A stretch of DNA of 64,000 nt, taken from contig NZ_JAPEPZ010000001.1 in assembly GCF_026339875.1 (NCBI RefSeq), forward strand, positions 6,758,001 to 6,822,000, read 5' to 3'. A program made the position numbers and the translations under genes. Positions within the stretch are counted from its first letter, which is position 1. Every line of letters starts with the position of its first letter. Origin of the DNA: Streptomyces sp. NBC_01571. Lineage in GTDB: Bacteria; Actinomycetota; Actinomycetes; Streptomycetales; Streptomycetaceae. Below the pieces are notes generated by a model. That model was not told the origin of the DNA, searched no databases, and was given only the letters and a program-made list of their open reading frames with translations. Positions 9,715 through 19,293 of the stretch are shown here, one piece after another.

Positions 9715-12138
9715 ATGGCTTCGACGTCCACATCGCTCACCCTGCCCGTGCTGCCGCTCGACGACGAGGTCGTGCTGCCCGGGATGGTGGTTCCGCTGGA
9801 CCTGAACGACGCCGATGTGCGCGCCGCGGTGGAGGCGGCCCAGGCCGCCGCGCGGTCGGAGCCCGGCAAGCCGCGGGTCCTGCTGGTGCCACGCATCGAC
9901 GGGGCGTACCCGAGCACCGGTGTGCTCGGCACCGTCGAGCAGGTCGGCCGACTGGCCGACGGCGACCCGGGCGCGCTGATCCGCGGCCGTGGACGCGTGA
10001 AGATCGGTGCCGGCACGACCGGTCCCGGTGCCGCCCTGTGGGTCGAGGGCACCCAGGTCGACGAGACCGTGCCCGACCCGCTGCCCGGCCACGTCACCGA
10101 ACTGGTCAAGGAGTACAAGGCCCTCGCCACCAGCTGGCTGCGCAAGCGCGCCGCCTGGCAGGTCGTGGACCGCGTACAGGCCATCGACGACGTGTCCGCG
10201 CTCGCCGACAACTCCGGTTACTCCCCGTTCCTGAGCACCGAGCAGAAGGTCACGCTGCTGGAGACCGCCGACCCGGTGGCCCGGCTGAAGCTCGCCACCG
10301 AGCAGCTGCGCGAGCACCTCGCCGAGCAGGACGTGGCCGAGTCCATCGCCAAGGACGTCCAGGAGGGCGTCGACAAGCAGCAGCGCGAGTTCCTGCTGCG
10401 GCGCCAGCTGGAGGCCGTCCGCAAGGAGCTGCGCGAGCTGAACGGCGACGCCAAGGAGGGCGAGGAGTCCGACGACTACCGGACCCGCGTCGAGGCCGCC
10501 GACCTCCCCGAGAAGGTCCGCGAGGCCGCGCTCAAGGAGGTCGACAAGCTGGAGCGGTCCAGTGACCAGTCGCCCGAGGGCTCCTGGATCCGGACCTGGC
10601 TCGACACGGTGCTGGAGCTGCCGTGGAACGAGCGGACCGACGACAGCGGTGCGTACGACATCCAGGGCGCCAAGGCCGTTCTGGACGCCGAGCACGCCGG
10701 ACTCGACGACGTGAAGGAACGCATCACCGAGTACCTCGCCGTGCGCAAGCGGCGTTCCGAGCGCGGGCTCGGTGTGGTCGGCGGGCGGCGCGGCGGTGCC
10801 GTGCTCGCGCTGGTCGGACCGCCCGGCGTCGGCAAGACCTCGCTCGGCGAGTCCGTCGCGCACGCCATGGGCCGGAAGTTCGTCCGGGTCGCCCTGGGCG
10901 GCGTCCGGGACGAGGCCGAGATCCGCGGCCACCGTCGTACGTACGTCGGCGCCCTGCCCGGCCGCATCGTCCGCGCCATCAAGGAGGCCGGGTCCATGAA
11001 CCCGGTGGTCCTGCTGGACGAGATCGACAAGGTGGGTTCCGACTTCCGGGGCGACCCGGCCGCGGCCCTGCTGGAGGTCCTCGACCCCGCGCAGAACCAC
11101 ACCTTCCGGGACCACTACCTGGAGGTCGAGCTCGACCTCAGCGACGTGGTGTTCCTGGCGACGGCCAACGTGCTCGAAGCCATCCCGGAGGCCCTGCTCG
11201 ACCGTATGGAGCTGGTCAGGCTCGACGGGTACACCGAGGACGAGAAGGTGGTCATCGCCCGTGACCACCTGCTGCAGCGGCAGCTGGAGCGGGCGGGTCT
11301 GGCGAAGGACGAGGTCACGCTCGACGAGAGCGCGCTGCGCAAGCTCGCCGGGGAGTACACCCGGGAAGCGGGCGTCCGCAACCTGGAGCGGGCCGTCGCC
11401 CGGCTGCTCCGCAAGATCGCGGCACAGCACGAACTCGGCGAGCGGGAACTGCCGTTCACGGTGACCGACGCCGACCTGCGCGGGCTCCTCGGACGGCCGC
11501 ACCACGTGCCCGAGTCGGCCCAGGACCCGGCCGAGCGCCGTACCGCGGTGCCCGGTGTCGCCACCGGTCTGGCGGTCACGGGCGCGGGCGGTGACGTCCT
11601 CTACGTGGAGGCGTCGCTCGCCGACCCGGAGACGGGCGCGGCGGGTCTGACCCTGACCGGTCAGCTGGGTGACGTGATGAAGGAGTCGGCGCAGATCGCG
11701 CTGAGCTTCCTGCGGTCGCACGGAGCCGAGCTGGAACTGCCGGTCGGCGACCTGAAGGACCGGGGCGTGCACATCCACTTCCCGGCGGGCGCCGTTCCCA
11801 AGGACGGTCCGAGCGCGGGCGTCACCATGACGACCGCCCTCGCCTCGCTGCTCAGCGGACGGCCGGTCCGTACGGACGTGGCGATGACCGGCGAGGTCTC
11901 GCTGACCGGCCGGGTGCTGCCGATCGGCGGCGTCAAGCAGAAGCTGCTGGCCGCCCACCGGGCCGGGGTGACGACGGTCGTGATCCCGAAGCGCAACGAG
12001 CCCGACCTGGACGACGTCCCCGCCGAGGTCCTGGAGAAGCTCGACGTCCACGCCGTCACGGACGTCCGGCAGGTGCTGGAGCTGGCGCTGACCCCGGCGA
12101 CCAGCGGTGCGACCCCGGAGGTGTCGGTGGCGGCGTGA
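9715..12138 (+). CDS. lon: ATP-dependent serine protease Lon (LonA type)
   Basis: The protein is about 807 aa and has the full LonA layout. The N-terminal LAN substrate-recognition domain (~5-200) begins LPVLPLDDEVVLPGM. A coiled helical region follows, then the AAA+ module with Walker A GPPGVGKTSLG and Walker B VVLLDEIDK (~350-580). The C-terminal protease domain has catalytic Ser in KDGPSAGVTM and Lys in GGVKQKLLA. It degrades damaged and regulatory proteins in the cytosol. The ATG at 9715 has AAGGGAAG 4 nt upstream, and an in-frame ATG 21 bp earlier overlaps the operator. An HspR-type repeat just upstream points to heat-shock induction, and a strong terminator follows. Confidence 0.97.
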   Translation: MASTSTSLTLPVLPLDDEVVLPGMVVPLDLNDADVRAAVEAAQAAARSEPGKPRVLLVPRIDGAYPSTGVLGTVEQVGRLADGDPGALIRGRGRVKIGAGTTGPGAALWVEGTQVDETVPDPLPGHVTELVKEYKALATSWLRKRAAWQVVDRVQAIDDVSALADNSGYSPFLSTEQKVTLLETADPVARLKLATEQLREHLAEQDVAESIAKDVQEGVDKQQREFLLRRQLEAVRKELRELNGDAKEGEESDDYRTRVEAADLPEKVREAALKEVDKLERSSDQSPEGSWIRTWLDTVLELPWNERTDDSGAYDIQGAKAVLDAEHAGLDDVKERITEYLAVRKRRSERGLGVVGGRRGGAVLALVGPPGVGKTSLGESVAHAMGRKFVRVALGGVRDEAEIRGHRRTYVGALPGRIVRAIKEAGSMNPVVLLDEIDKVGSDFRGDPAAALLEVLDPAQNHTFRDHYLEVELDLSDVVFLATANVLEAIPEALLDRMELVRLDGYTEDEKVVIARDHLLQRQLERAGLAKDEVTLDESALRKLAGEYTREAGVRNLERAVARLLRKIAAQHELGERELPFTVTDADLRGLLGRPHHVPESAQDPAERRTAVPGVATGLAVTGAGGDVLYVEASLADPETGAAGLTLTGQLGDVMKESAQIALSFLRSHGAELELPVGDLKDRGVHIHFPAGAVPKDGPSAGVTMTTALASLLSGRPVRTDVAMTGEVSLTGRVLPIGGVKQKLLAAHRAGVTTVVIPKRNEPDLDDVPAEVLEKLDVHAVTDVRQVLELALTPATSGATPEVSVAA

Positions 12139-12166
12139 CGGACGCCGCCGGTACGTCCGGACGGGT

Positions 12167-12198
12167 AAGGCCCGGGCCCGTGAGGGAGCCCGGGCCTT
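12167..12198. terminator. Bidirectional hairpin terminator between lon and the GH25 gene
   Basis: There is a perfect 11-bp inverted repeat (AAGGCCCGGGC / GCCCGGGCCTT) with a 10-nt loop between two convergent stop codons (12138 and 12214). Confidence 0.85.
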
Positions 12199-12213
12199 CC
12201 CCTGTCCCGGCGG

Positions 12214-13116
12214 TCACCCGTTGGCGAGCGCCTGCACCCGGTCGAGCGCGCCGTTGAACCTGTCGTGGTCACCGACCGTCGGTCCCGACGACGTGTACTG
12301 CCACATCGTGTAGAGGGACCAGCCGGCCGGAAGCGTGCCGGGGTCGGAGGCGTAGCGGGCGATCCACAGCGGGTCGGCGGCGGCGAATCCGCCGTAGTTC
12401 CCGGTGCAGTCGCTCCACCAGCTGGTGGCCGTGTAGATCACGGCGTCCCGCCCCGTGCGCGCCCTGTACTGGGCGAGGAAGGAGCTGATCCAGCTGACCA
12501 TCGCGCTCTGCGTCTTGCCGTAGCAGGCGGCGCCGTACGGGTTCCACTCGATGTCGAGCACGCCCGGCAGCGTCCTGCCGTCACGGGACCAGCCGCCGCC
12601 GTGGTCCACGAAGTAGTTGGCCTGGGTGGCGCCGGTCGTCGTGTCCGGGGTCGCGAAGTGATAGGCGCCCCGGATCATGCCGACGTCGTACGAGCCGTTG
12701 TACTGCTGGGCGAAGTAGGGGTTGGTGTAGTACGTCCCCTCGGTCGCCTTGGTGTAGGCCCACCTGACCCCGCTGCTCCACAGGGTCGACCAGGCGACGT
12801 TTCCCTGATGGCCACTGACGTCCACGCCCTCCGTCTGGGTGGCGTCACCCGTGCTCGGCGTGCCGCTCCGGCCGTCGTGCGCGAGGACGCCCATGCCCAG
12901 ATGGGCGGAACCGCGGGCCGGGGCGGGGTCGGAGGCGGTGGGGGAGGAGGGGGTGACGCCCCGTACGGGCGCGGCCGGGAGTGCGGGCGACGCCTGGGCC
13001 GGAGGAGCGAGGAGGAGGGGGAGGAAGAGCGCGGAGAGGGCTGCGAGCAGCGTCCAGGCCCTGGACAGGCGCCCCGGTGGGGGCGTGGTGCGGCTTCCGG
13101 ATCCGTGCGCGGGCAT
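12214..13116 (-). CDS. Secreted GH25 muramidase (lysozyme M1 type)
   Basis: The protein is about 300 aa. The N-terminal ~45 residues form a signal peptide: basic start (SRTTPPPGRLSRAW), a hydrophobic core (LLAALSALFLPLLLA) and a PAQASP cleavage region. A Pro/Ser-rich linker follows. The GH25 domain covers ~105-300 with GVDVSGHQGNVAW (first catalytic Asp) and GVLDIEWNPYG (Asp/Glu pair), ending WQYTSSG...DRFNG. GH25 enzymes cleave MurNAc-GlcNAc bonds of peptidoglycan outside the cell. The ATG at 13116 has CGGAGG 6 nt upstream; longer in-frame starts have no good site. It is divergent from a MarR gene, and the two share a spacer with an inverted repeat. Confidence 0.9.
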   Translation of the reverse strand: MPAHGSGSRTTPPPGRLSRAWTLLAALSALFLPLLLAPPAQASPALPAAPVRGVTPSSPTASDPAPARGSAHLGMGVLAHDGRSGTPSTGDATQTEGVDVSGHQGNVAWSTLWSSGVRWAYTKATEGTYYTNPYFAQQYNGSYDVGMIRGAYHFATPDTTTGATQANYFVDHGGGWSRDGRTLPGVLDIEWNPYGAACYGKTQSAMVSWISSFLAQYRARTGRDAVIYTATSWWSDCTGNYGGFAAADPLWIARYASDPGTLPAGWSLYTMWQYTSSGPTVGDHDRFNGALDRVQALANG

Positions 13117-13233
13117 GTCGTGCCTCCGAGGGGATCGGTGGTGCACGGTGGGGGGAACACTGGCGGACCGACGGCATCGCCCCCGACGCCCGTGGGGGCC
13201 AAGTCCTCGTCGACTTGTTGATGGCGTGCGCAT

Positions 13234-13328
13234 GCCAGTATTTGTCTGTCAGAGAAGCTAGGCACGGGGAAGGCCGCGGGGAAGAGGGCCCGGAGGCTGC
13301 CGTTGGTCTATGCCTGCGAAATACTGGC
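13234..13328. repeat. Widely spaced inverted repeat between GH25 and marR genes
   Basis: GCCAGTATTT at 13234-13243 reappears as its exact reverse complement AAATACTGGC at 13319-13328. It lies in the spacer between the divergent muramidase and MarR genes. The arms are too far apart (75 bp) for a terminator. Two operator copies in opposite orientation, possibly for the MarR protein, would fit. Confidence 0.45.
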
Positions 13329-13396
13329 GGAGCTGCGGCAACGGCGACTTTTGGCAGAAACTTTCAGGATCGGGAAACCGGGTCAGGGGTGCTGAC

Positions 13397-13888
13397 GTGC
13401 ACGAGGGCGCAAACGGCGACGGGCGTCGTGTCGAATCCGAGGCGTCGGAAAATGGTGTGGACCAGGAATTCCCGGCGCTGGAGCGGGAGTTGACCGTGTT
13501 CCTGCGACGCGCCCGGGCCAATTCCGGTGAGATGGCCCGCGAGGTGCACCCGGATCTGGAGTCCTCGGCGTACGGACTCCTCTTCCGTCTGGAGGAGTGC
13601 GGCCGCCAGCGCGCCACGGAACTGGCCGCCTACATCGGGGTCGGCAAGGCCACGATGTCCCGCCAGCTCCGCGCCCTGGAGGAGCTCGGCCTCGTCGCCC
13701 GCGAGCCCGACCCGGCCGACGGCCGCGCCTGGCTCGTCCACCTCACCGAGGGGGGCCGGGACCGCTTCCGCCGGGTCCGGGAAGCGAGACGGGCACGGTA
13801 CGTCCGCGAGCTGGCCGGCTGGGACCCGCACGAGGTCGCCGAACTCGCCCGGCTGCTGCACCAGCTGAACCAGGGCATGGAGAAGTAA
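13397..13888 (+). CDS. MarR-family transcriptional regulator
   Basis: The protein is about 163 aa. The MarR winged-helix domain covers ~50-150: helix-turn-helix ATELAAYIGVGKATMSRQLRALEELGLVAREPDPADGRAWLVHLT, followed by the wing and a C-terminal dimerisation helix. The start is not certain. I chose GTG at 13397 (AGGGG about 8 nt upstream); an ATG at 13310 is in frame but lacks a good site. It is divergent from the muramidase gene, which may be its target. MarR proteins usually respond to small phenolic or oxidising ligands; the ligand here is unknown. Confidence 0.85.
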   Translation: MHEGANGDGRRVESEASENGVDQEFPALERELTVFLRRARANSGEMAREVHPDLESSAYGLLFRLEECGRQRATELAAYIGVGKATMSRQLRALEELGLVAREPDPADGRAWLVHLTEGGRDRFRRVREARRARYVRELAGWDPHEVAELARLLHQLNQGMEK

Positions 13889-14313
13889 CGGTCGCTCCGC
13901 GGGTGGACCAGGGCCCGCAGGTGCCGCGTTGCTCCGCGGGTGGTCGTCCGTCCCGTGGGTGCCGTCCTGTTCCGTGGGTGCCGCTCTGTTCCGTGGGTGG
14001 TCCGCCTCCGGGTGGGTGGCGTGTTGTCTCCCGGGCGCCCCGCCACGTGGGCACGTCCGCCATCTGTGGGCTGCAGGGCGTCCCGTGGGTACCGCGCTGC
14101 TCCATGGGCTCCCTGCCCGGATCGGCGGACGGTCCGCCGTCTCGTGGGGGTCCGCCGTCCAGCGGCCGGTCCGCGGCCGGTCCGCGACGCCGCGCACGTG
14201 AGGAACCCGGCGGGCGCCCCCGGCGGGCCCCCGCGACGGTTCGCCGACCCCGAAGCTCGGGCGCGCCGTCCGTCGCGTCGCGCGGCGGGCCGTCCCGCGC
14301 GCGGCGCCCCCGT
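13889..14313. other. Gene-poor spacer with degenerate repeats
   Basis: No gene is supported in these 425 bp. The part at 13951-14008 is made of three degenerate 19-20-bp direct units built on TCCGTGGGTGCCG, and similar GTGGGT words occur around them. Confidence 0.6.
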
Positions 14314-15102
14314 TCAGTACTCCACGAACACCACCGTCGCGTCGTCGTGCGTCTTGCTCCGGCGCAGACGCACCCGGTTCTCCGCGTCGTCGCGCTCCAG
14401 CGTCCGTACGCGGTCGACGAGAGCCTGCCCGCCCTCCTTGCGGAGGAGGGTGAACAGCTCGCGCCAGTCGCCCTCCTCGAACTTCTCGACCCAGCGGGTC
14501 GCGCCGTCCGTGAGGGCGGCCAGCGCGCGCACCTCCGCACGCGGCAGCACGCCCGTCACGGCCCGCGCCGCCACCGACGGATCCGCCGCCGCCGTGAAGA
14601 AGCCCCCCTCCCTGTTGCGGACCGTCGCGTCGGCGATCGCGTCCGTGGCGAGCCAGGCGCGCGGGACCAGGTCGAGGCGGCCGTCCAGGACCGGTGTCAC
14701 CTCCCCGGCGGGGGACTCCAGCAGCAGGGCCGAGTCCGACAGGACCAGGTACTCGACCAGTTCGGCGGACCACCGTGCGACCACCACGGTTGCCTGCGGC
14801 GTACGCGGGTGAGAAAGGTCACAGGAGCCGGCGTGGGCCTCGGCGGTGCGCCGGATAGCCCGGGAAAGGATCTCCGACAGGGGTAGATCCCGGCGGAAAA
14901 CGGACAGTTCGGTCAGGGATCCGCCGAGCCGCGCCGAGAACCAGGCGACGGAATGAAGACATCCGTCGTCGCCGGGCGGGGGCGTCACGCCGTCGAGGAG
15001 GACCAGTGAACCCCCCTGTCCCGAGGCCGGAAGCCCGACCGCTGCGAAGTCCTCATTGGGGCGGCCCGGGTCGCCCGGTTCGGAAACGAGTTCGGTGCGC
15101 AT
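14314..15102 (-). CDS. PP2C-like protein phosphatase
   Basis: The protein is about 262 aa, starting MRTELVSEPGDPGRPNED. PP2C-type metal-binding motifs appear in order: the NED near the N-terminus, LLDGVTPP (~36), VLSDSALLLE (~120), ALTDGATRW (~195) and a terminal HDDATVV. These are the Asp residues that bind Mn/Mg in serine/threonine phosphatases. The usual second motif DGMGG is replaced by DGVTPP, so the protein is a divergent member and activity needs testing. The start is uncertain: there is no clear ribosome binding site at 15102. It is divergent from the conservon and may have its own promoter in the 395-bp spacer. Confidence 0.65.
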   Translation of the reverse strand: MRTELVSEPGDPGRPNEDFAAVGLPASGQGGSLVLLDGVTPPPGDDGCLHSVAWFSARLGGSLTELSVFRRDLPLSEILSRAIRRTAEAHAGSCDLSHPRTPQATVVVARWSAELVEYLVLSDSALLLESPAGEVTPVLDGRLDLVPRAWLATDAIADATVRNREGGFFTAAADPSVAARAVTGVLPRAEVRALAALTDGATRWVEKFEEGDWRELFTLLRKEGGQALVDRVRTLERDDAENRVRLRRSKTHDDATVVFVEY

Positions 15103-15497
15103 CCAGCCAGTCTGCACGAGCTCTTCACAAGGTCCACGAAAGGCTGGCAACGGGCGCCGAACGGGTACGGACCCGCAGCTCAGCCGCCTGGTTTGGCATG
15201 GAATGATCGACTCCGGGAACGCGTGGCGGCGAATACTGCCAAAGCCCGCCGCCGACGTCCAACCGGCCCGCCGCGCAAGGGGGGCGCACGCGCCAGAGGA
15301 ACTTGCCCGCCAACTCCCGTCCGGGGTTCACTCCTTCGGGTGGCGGGTCAGATGATGCGGGACCACTGCCCACCGGCACTGGGAGGGTCGGGAGCCGATG
15401 GGGGGTACCCCCTGCACACGCCGAGTCGAAGGCGTGCGGAGGGCGGACACCTTCATTGACGGAGCGTCACCCGGGCCCTTGGGTACACGAGTCAGGA
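15103..15497. other. Divergent promoter region upstream of the conservon
   Basis: This is a 395-bp spacer between the PP2C-like gene and cvnA. It must carry both promoters. No gene, repeat or recognisable operator is seen. Confidence 0.5.
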
Positions 15498-18389
15498 ATG
15501 CGAGCACCGGTGCAGAAGATGCGGTCTCGGCGCACAGGCAGGCAGTCGGCCCCCGAGGGGGGCGCGGAACGCACGCCGGGGGCCGCGGGGGACACCTCCG
15601 CGGGCAAGGGCCGCGCCGCTCACGTGCGCAATCGGCTGATCGTCGCCGTGGCGGTCGTCGCGGCCGCCATCGCCGGCGCCGGCGCCCCCACGGTCATGGC
15701 GGCCTCCGAGCAACTCAACGACTCCCAGAACCTGGTGACGCTCGCGCAGCGGACCCAGGAGGCGCTGACGCTCGCCCACGCGCTGGCTGACGAGCGCGAC
15801 GACGTCACCACGTACATCGCCGCGGGCCGCCCCAAGTCCAAGGCCCCCTCCGAGCAGCGCAGCGCCCGGGTCGACCGGCAGGTCACGGAGCTGCGGGCGG
15901 ACGAGGACGCGCCCGCCGTGCTGCTGAACGACCTGGACGGCATCGGCACGGTCCGCAGAGCGGCGCTCACCGGCAAGAGCGGCGCTCTCGAGACCCACGA
16001 CGCCTACTCGGCCGTCATCACCGAACTGCACGGCCTCGCCGAGGACCTGGCCGAGCGGCTCCCGCCCCGGGCGGGCTCCGACGCGCACTCCCTCGCCGAG
16101 CTCGACTCCGCCGTCCAGCAGTCCGCCGCCGCCCGCGGACTGCTCCTCGCCGCCCTCAGCATCCCGCGCACGACACGGACGGTCATCGACCCGCTGACCG
16201 GCCTGCCGACCACCACGAACAGCTCGTCGGACGCCGGCACCAAGCAGCGCGACGCGCTCAGCGCCGCCGCCCAGCAGGCCGGGCTGCGCTCGGAGGCGGC
16301 CCTCGCCGACTTCCGCGAGACCGCGCCCAAGGCCGCCAGGGACTCCTACGACTCGACGGTCACCGGTCCGGACGTCACCGCCGCCGACAAGTACCTCGCC
16401 GGTCTCACCGACCAGCCCACGTTCTCCGACGACGAGCTCGACACCAGCACGAAGAAGGCGGACGCCGCGCTCTCCGCCCGGGTCGAGCTGATGCGCGGCG
16501 CGGAGGCCTCCCTCTACGACCACCGCACCAAGGACCTCGAACTGCTGCGGGACGACGACGTCACCGCGCTGGAGGTCCGGATCGCCGTGATCGGCGCCCT
16601 GCTGCTGGTCGCGGTCGGCGTCTCGATGGCGATGGCCCGCACGCTCACCCGGCCGCTGGCCGTGCTGCGGATCGGGTCGGCCCGCCTCGCCGCCGACCCG
16701 GGAGCCGGGGAACCGGTCAGGTTCACCGGCCGCGACGACGAGTTCGCCCAGGTCGTCCGTTCCGTCAACGCGCTGCACGCGCACGCCGCCGGGCTGCACG
16801 AGCGGCTCACCACGCTCGAGGCGGACCGCAAGCACCTCGTGGGACAGCGCCGGCTGATGGCCGACGAACGCGACCGGCTGCGGGCCGAACTCGCACAGGC
16901 CGCCTCCCACTTGGAGCAGGTGCGCGGCACCATCCACGGGACCTTCGTCAACCTCGCGCTGCGCACCCTCGGCCTGGTCGAGCGGCAACTCGGTGTCATC
17001 GAGGGGCTGGAGGAGCGCGAGCAGGACCCGGAGCGTCTCGGCACGCTCTTCAAGCTGGACCACTTCGCCACCGTCATGCGGCGCCACAGCGAGAACCTCC
17101 TGGTCCTCGCCGGGCACGAGCACGTCCAGCACCACGCGGGCCCGGTCCCGCTGGTCGACGTCGTGCGCGCCGCGGTCAGCGAGATCGAGCGGTACGAGCG
17201 GGTCCGTATCGCCGCCCTGCCGCCGCACGCCCACCTCGCCGGCTACGCCGCGGACGACCTCTCGCACCTGCTGGCCGAACTCATGGAGAACGCCTCGTCG
17301 TTCTCGCCGCCCGACCTCCCCGTCGAGGTCTCCGGCTGGCTCCTGGAGAACGGCGAGGTGATGCTCTCCGTGCAGGACGAGGGCATCGGGATGGCCGCCG
17401 AGCGGATGACCCAGCTCAACACCCGCCTCTCCGCATTCGACCCGGACGACGCGTACGACCAGGAGAGCGGGGACGGACTCGGGCTCGGCCTGTACGTGGT
17501 GGCGCGGCTCGCCCACCGGCACGGCGTACGCGTACAGCTGCGCGAGCAGAAGCAGGGCGGGACCGCCGCGGTGGTCGTCCTCCCGAAGGCGCTGCTGTCC
17601 GCGTCCCCCGCCGGCACGGTGCCCTCGACCACCCCGGTCCCCGGCGCCGCCCCCACGGTGACCCTCCCGGGGGCCGCCGCCGAGGTCAACTCCAACGTCC
17701 TGCGCGGACGTTCGGCCCTCAAGGCGGCCGTCCCCGCCGCTCCGGCCGGGGACGAGGACCCCTTGATAGCCGCGGCGGAAGAGGCCGTACGCGACGCCGG
17801 GGCGCAGGATTCGCCCGTACCCGGTCAGACGGCCTCCGAGACCACGATGGTCCTGGCGCCGGTGCCGCCGGCCGACGCGCCGGTACCGCCGCCGCGCGGC
17901 CCGGTCACGCGGACGGACGGACCGACGGTGCCCACGGACGGTCGCGCGACGACTCCGGCGGACGGTCCCGCGGCGGCGGCGGACGGACCCGGCGCGGCCA
18001 CGGCGGCTCCCGCCCCGCACACCGTGCCCTCCGCCCGGACCGCCGGCGACCCCTACGCCATCGGACCCGACGTCCACGACCGCGCACCGGACGACGAGCC
18101 GGAGCGGGTCACCGACAAGGGCCTGCCCAAGCGCACACCGAAGATCTCCGCGCCCGCGCCTGCCCCCCGGGCGCGTGCCGGCGGGGTGGACGCCGAGGCG
18201 CTGCGGCGCAGGCTCGGCGGCTTCCACCGGGGTGCGACGGAGGGCCGCCGCGACGTCGAGGCGGAGATCGCCGAACAGACGGCACAGACACGCACCCCCG
18301 GCGCGCCGGACGGCCCGGCCACCGCACCGCACTTGGCACCGGACGCAGTAGACGCATCGGGGGGCACAGTCGAGGAGGCAAGCAGTTGA
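15498..18389 (+). CDS. cvnA: Conservon sensor kinase CvnA (NIT-HAMP-HATPase)
   Basis: The protein is about 963 aa. An N-terminal membrane segment (~38-60) is followed by a long extracytoplasmic NIT (nitrate/nitrite-sensing type) helical domain (~65-350) and a second membrane segment (IAVIGALLLVAVGVSMAMA, ~360-380). HAMP and a coiled coil come next, then a HATPase_c domain with N box LAELMENASSFS and DEGIGMA...DGLGLGLYVVARL. The last ~270 residues are a disordered Pro/Ala/Thr-rich tail, typical of CvnA. There is no canonical H-E-x-x-T-P box; the conserved stretch around RHSENLLVLAG takes its place. The start could be 15498 or 15519. It is first in the operon and overlaps cvnB by 4 nt (TTGA). 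Confidence 0.88.
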   Translation: MRAPVQKMRSRRTGRQSAPEGGAERTPGAAGDTSAGKGRAAHVRNRLIVAVAVVAAAIAGAGAPTVMAASEQLNDSQNLVTLAQRTQEALTLAHALADERDDVTTYIAAGRPKSKAPSEQRSARVDRQVTELRADEDAPAVLLNDLDGIGTVRRAALTGKSGALETHDAYSAVITELHGLAEDLAERLPPRAGSDAHSLAELDSAVQQSAAARGLLLAALSIPRTTRTVIDPLTGLPTTTNSSSDAGTKQRDALSAAAQQAGLRSEAALADFRETAPKAARDSYDSTVTGPDVTAADKYLAGLTDQPTFSDDELDTSTKKADAALSARVELMRGAEASLYDHRTKDLELLRDDDVTALEVRIAVIGALLLVAVGVSMAMARTLTRPLAVLRIGSARLAADPGAGEPVRFTGRDDEFAQVVRSVNALHAHAAGLHERLTTLEADRKHLVGQRRLMADERDRLRAELAQAASHLEQVRGTIHGTFVNLALRTLGLVERQLGVIEGLEEREQDPERLGTLFKLDHFATVMRRHSENLLVLAGHEHVQHHAGPVPLVDVVRAAVSEIERYERVRIAALPPHAHLAGYAADDLSHLLAELMENASSFSPPDLPVEVSGWLLENGEVMLSVQDEGIGMAAERMTQLNTRLSAFDPDDAYDQESGDGLGLGLYVVARLAHRHGVRVQLREQKQGGTAAVVVLPKALLSASPAGTVPSTTPVPGAAPTVTLPGAAAEVNSNVLRGRSALKAAVPAAPAGDEDPLIAAAEEAVRDAGAQDSPVPGQTASETTMVLAPVPPADAPVPPPRGPVTRTDGPTVPTDGRATTPADGPAAAADGPGAATAAPAPHTVPSARTAGDPYAIGPDVHDRAPDDEPERVTDKGLPKRTPKISAPAPAPRARAGGVDAEALRRRLGGFHRGATEGRRDVEAEIAEQTAQTRTPGAPDGPATAPHLAPDAVDASGGTVEEASS

Positions 18390-18889
18390 CCGCGCCCAGT
18401 ACCTTCGGTCTGAGCAGTGAAGCCCGCAATCTGCACTGGCTGCTGACCAACCTCGTCGAGGAGGTGCCGGGACTGCTGTCGGTCGCGGTCGTCTCCTCCG
18501 ACGGCCTGCTGCTGCTCTCCTCCGACCCCGGCAGGAACGCGGAGGCCCGCACCGGGACGGAGCAGCGCCCCACCGGCCCCAAGGGGTCCGCCGCCGACCT
18601 CGCCACCATCGTCTCCGGCATCGGCAGTCTGACCATCGGCGCCGCGAAGCTGATGGAGGCGGGCGGCGTCAAACAGACCATGGTCGCGATGGACGACGGC
18701 AGTCTTTTCGTGATGTCGATCAGCGACGGCTCGCTGCTCGGTGTGCACGGCGCCCCGGACTGCGACATGAGCGTGGTGGCGTACCACATGGCGCTCTTCG
18801 TCGGCCGCGCCGGCCATGTGCTGACCCCCGAACTCCGCAGCGAACTGCGCCAGTCACTAGAAGCCAAGCCGACGGGGAGTGCCCAGTGA
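18386..18889 (+). CDS. cvnB: Conservon roadblock/LC7 protein CvnB
   Basis: The protein is 167 aa. It has a roadblock/LC7 domain (~10-130; AVVSSDGLLLLSS, LMEAGGVKQTMVAMDDGSLFVMSI). The start is the TTG at 18386, overlapping the cvnA stop (TTGA) and preceded by GAGGAGG, so translation is coupled. In conservons CvnB acts as a GTPase-associated partner (MglB-like) of CvnD at the membrane-bound kinase complex. It ends in a GTGA overlap with cvnC. Confidence 0.92.
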   Translation: MTAPSTFGLSSEARNLHWLLTNLVEEVPGLLSVAVVSSDGLLLLSSDPGRNAEARTGTEQRPTGPKGSAADLATIVSGIGSLTIGAAKLMEAGGVKQTMVAMDDGSLFVMSISDGSLLGVHGAPDCDMSVVAYHMALFVGRAGHVLTPELRSELRQSLEAKPTGSAQ

Positions 18890-19293
18890 GTTCTTCCTCC
18901 GCGCCCAAGCTCCCCGTACGCGGCGGCGACCGCAAACCCGCCCGGGTCCGCCCATACTCGCTCACCGGTGGCCGTACCCGCTTCGGGCACGTGCTGCTCG
19001 TCGAGACCTTCGTGGCGGCGCTCGACGCCCCCGAGGAGCGCAGGGAACTGACGAACGGGTCGCTCGAGACCCGGGTGATGCCCGAGATGCGGGCCATCGT
19101 CGAACTCTGCCGCCGGATGCGTACGGTGGCCGAGATCGCCGCCCTCCTCAGGATGCCGCTGGGCGTGGTCCGCGTGCTCCTGAGTGACCTGGCGGACCAG
19201 GGAAAGATCCGCGTGTACGGAACAGGTCACGGCCCGGGACAGCCGGACCGCGCTCTGCTGGAAAGGGTGCTGAATGGACTCCGTCGTCTCTGA
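18886..19293 (+). CDS. cvnC: Conservon DUF742 protein CvnC
   Basis: The protein is 135 aa, with a GTG start in the cvnB stop (GTGA). It is a DUF742 protein with the pattern VRPYSLTGGRT near the N-terminus and a winged-helix-like C-terminal part (VAEIAALLRMPLGVVRVLLSDLADQGKIRVY). These small proteins are always found in conservons and are thought to join the CvnA-B-D complex. It overlaps cvnD by 20 nt. Confidence 0.92.
   Translation: MSSSSAPKLPVRGGDRKPARVRPYSLTGGRTRFGHVLLVETFVAALDAPEERRELTNGSLETRVMPEMRAIVELCRRMRTVAEIAALLRMPLGVVRVLLSDLADQGKIRVYGTGHGPGQPDRALLERVLNGLRRL

Noticed and set aside
9508..12051. 847-codon open frame antisense to lon
   Set aside because: A GC-frame shadow; lon is complete with all motifs and good codon use on the other strand.
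15492..18332. 946-codon open frame antisense to cvnA
   Set aside because: A shadow of cvnA; composition is Gly/Arg-rich with no domain.
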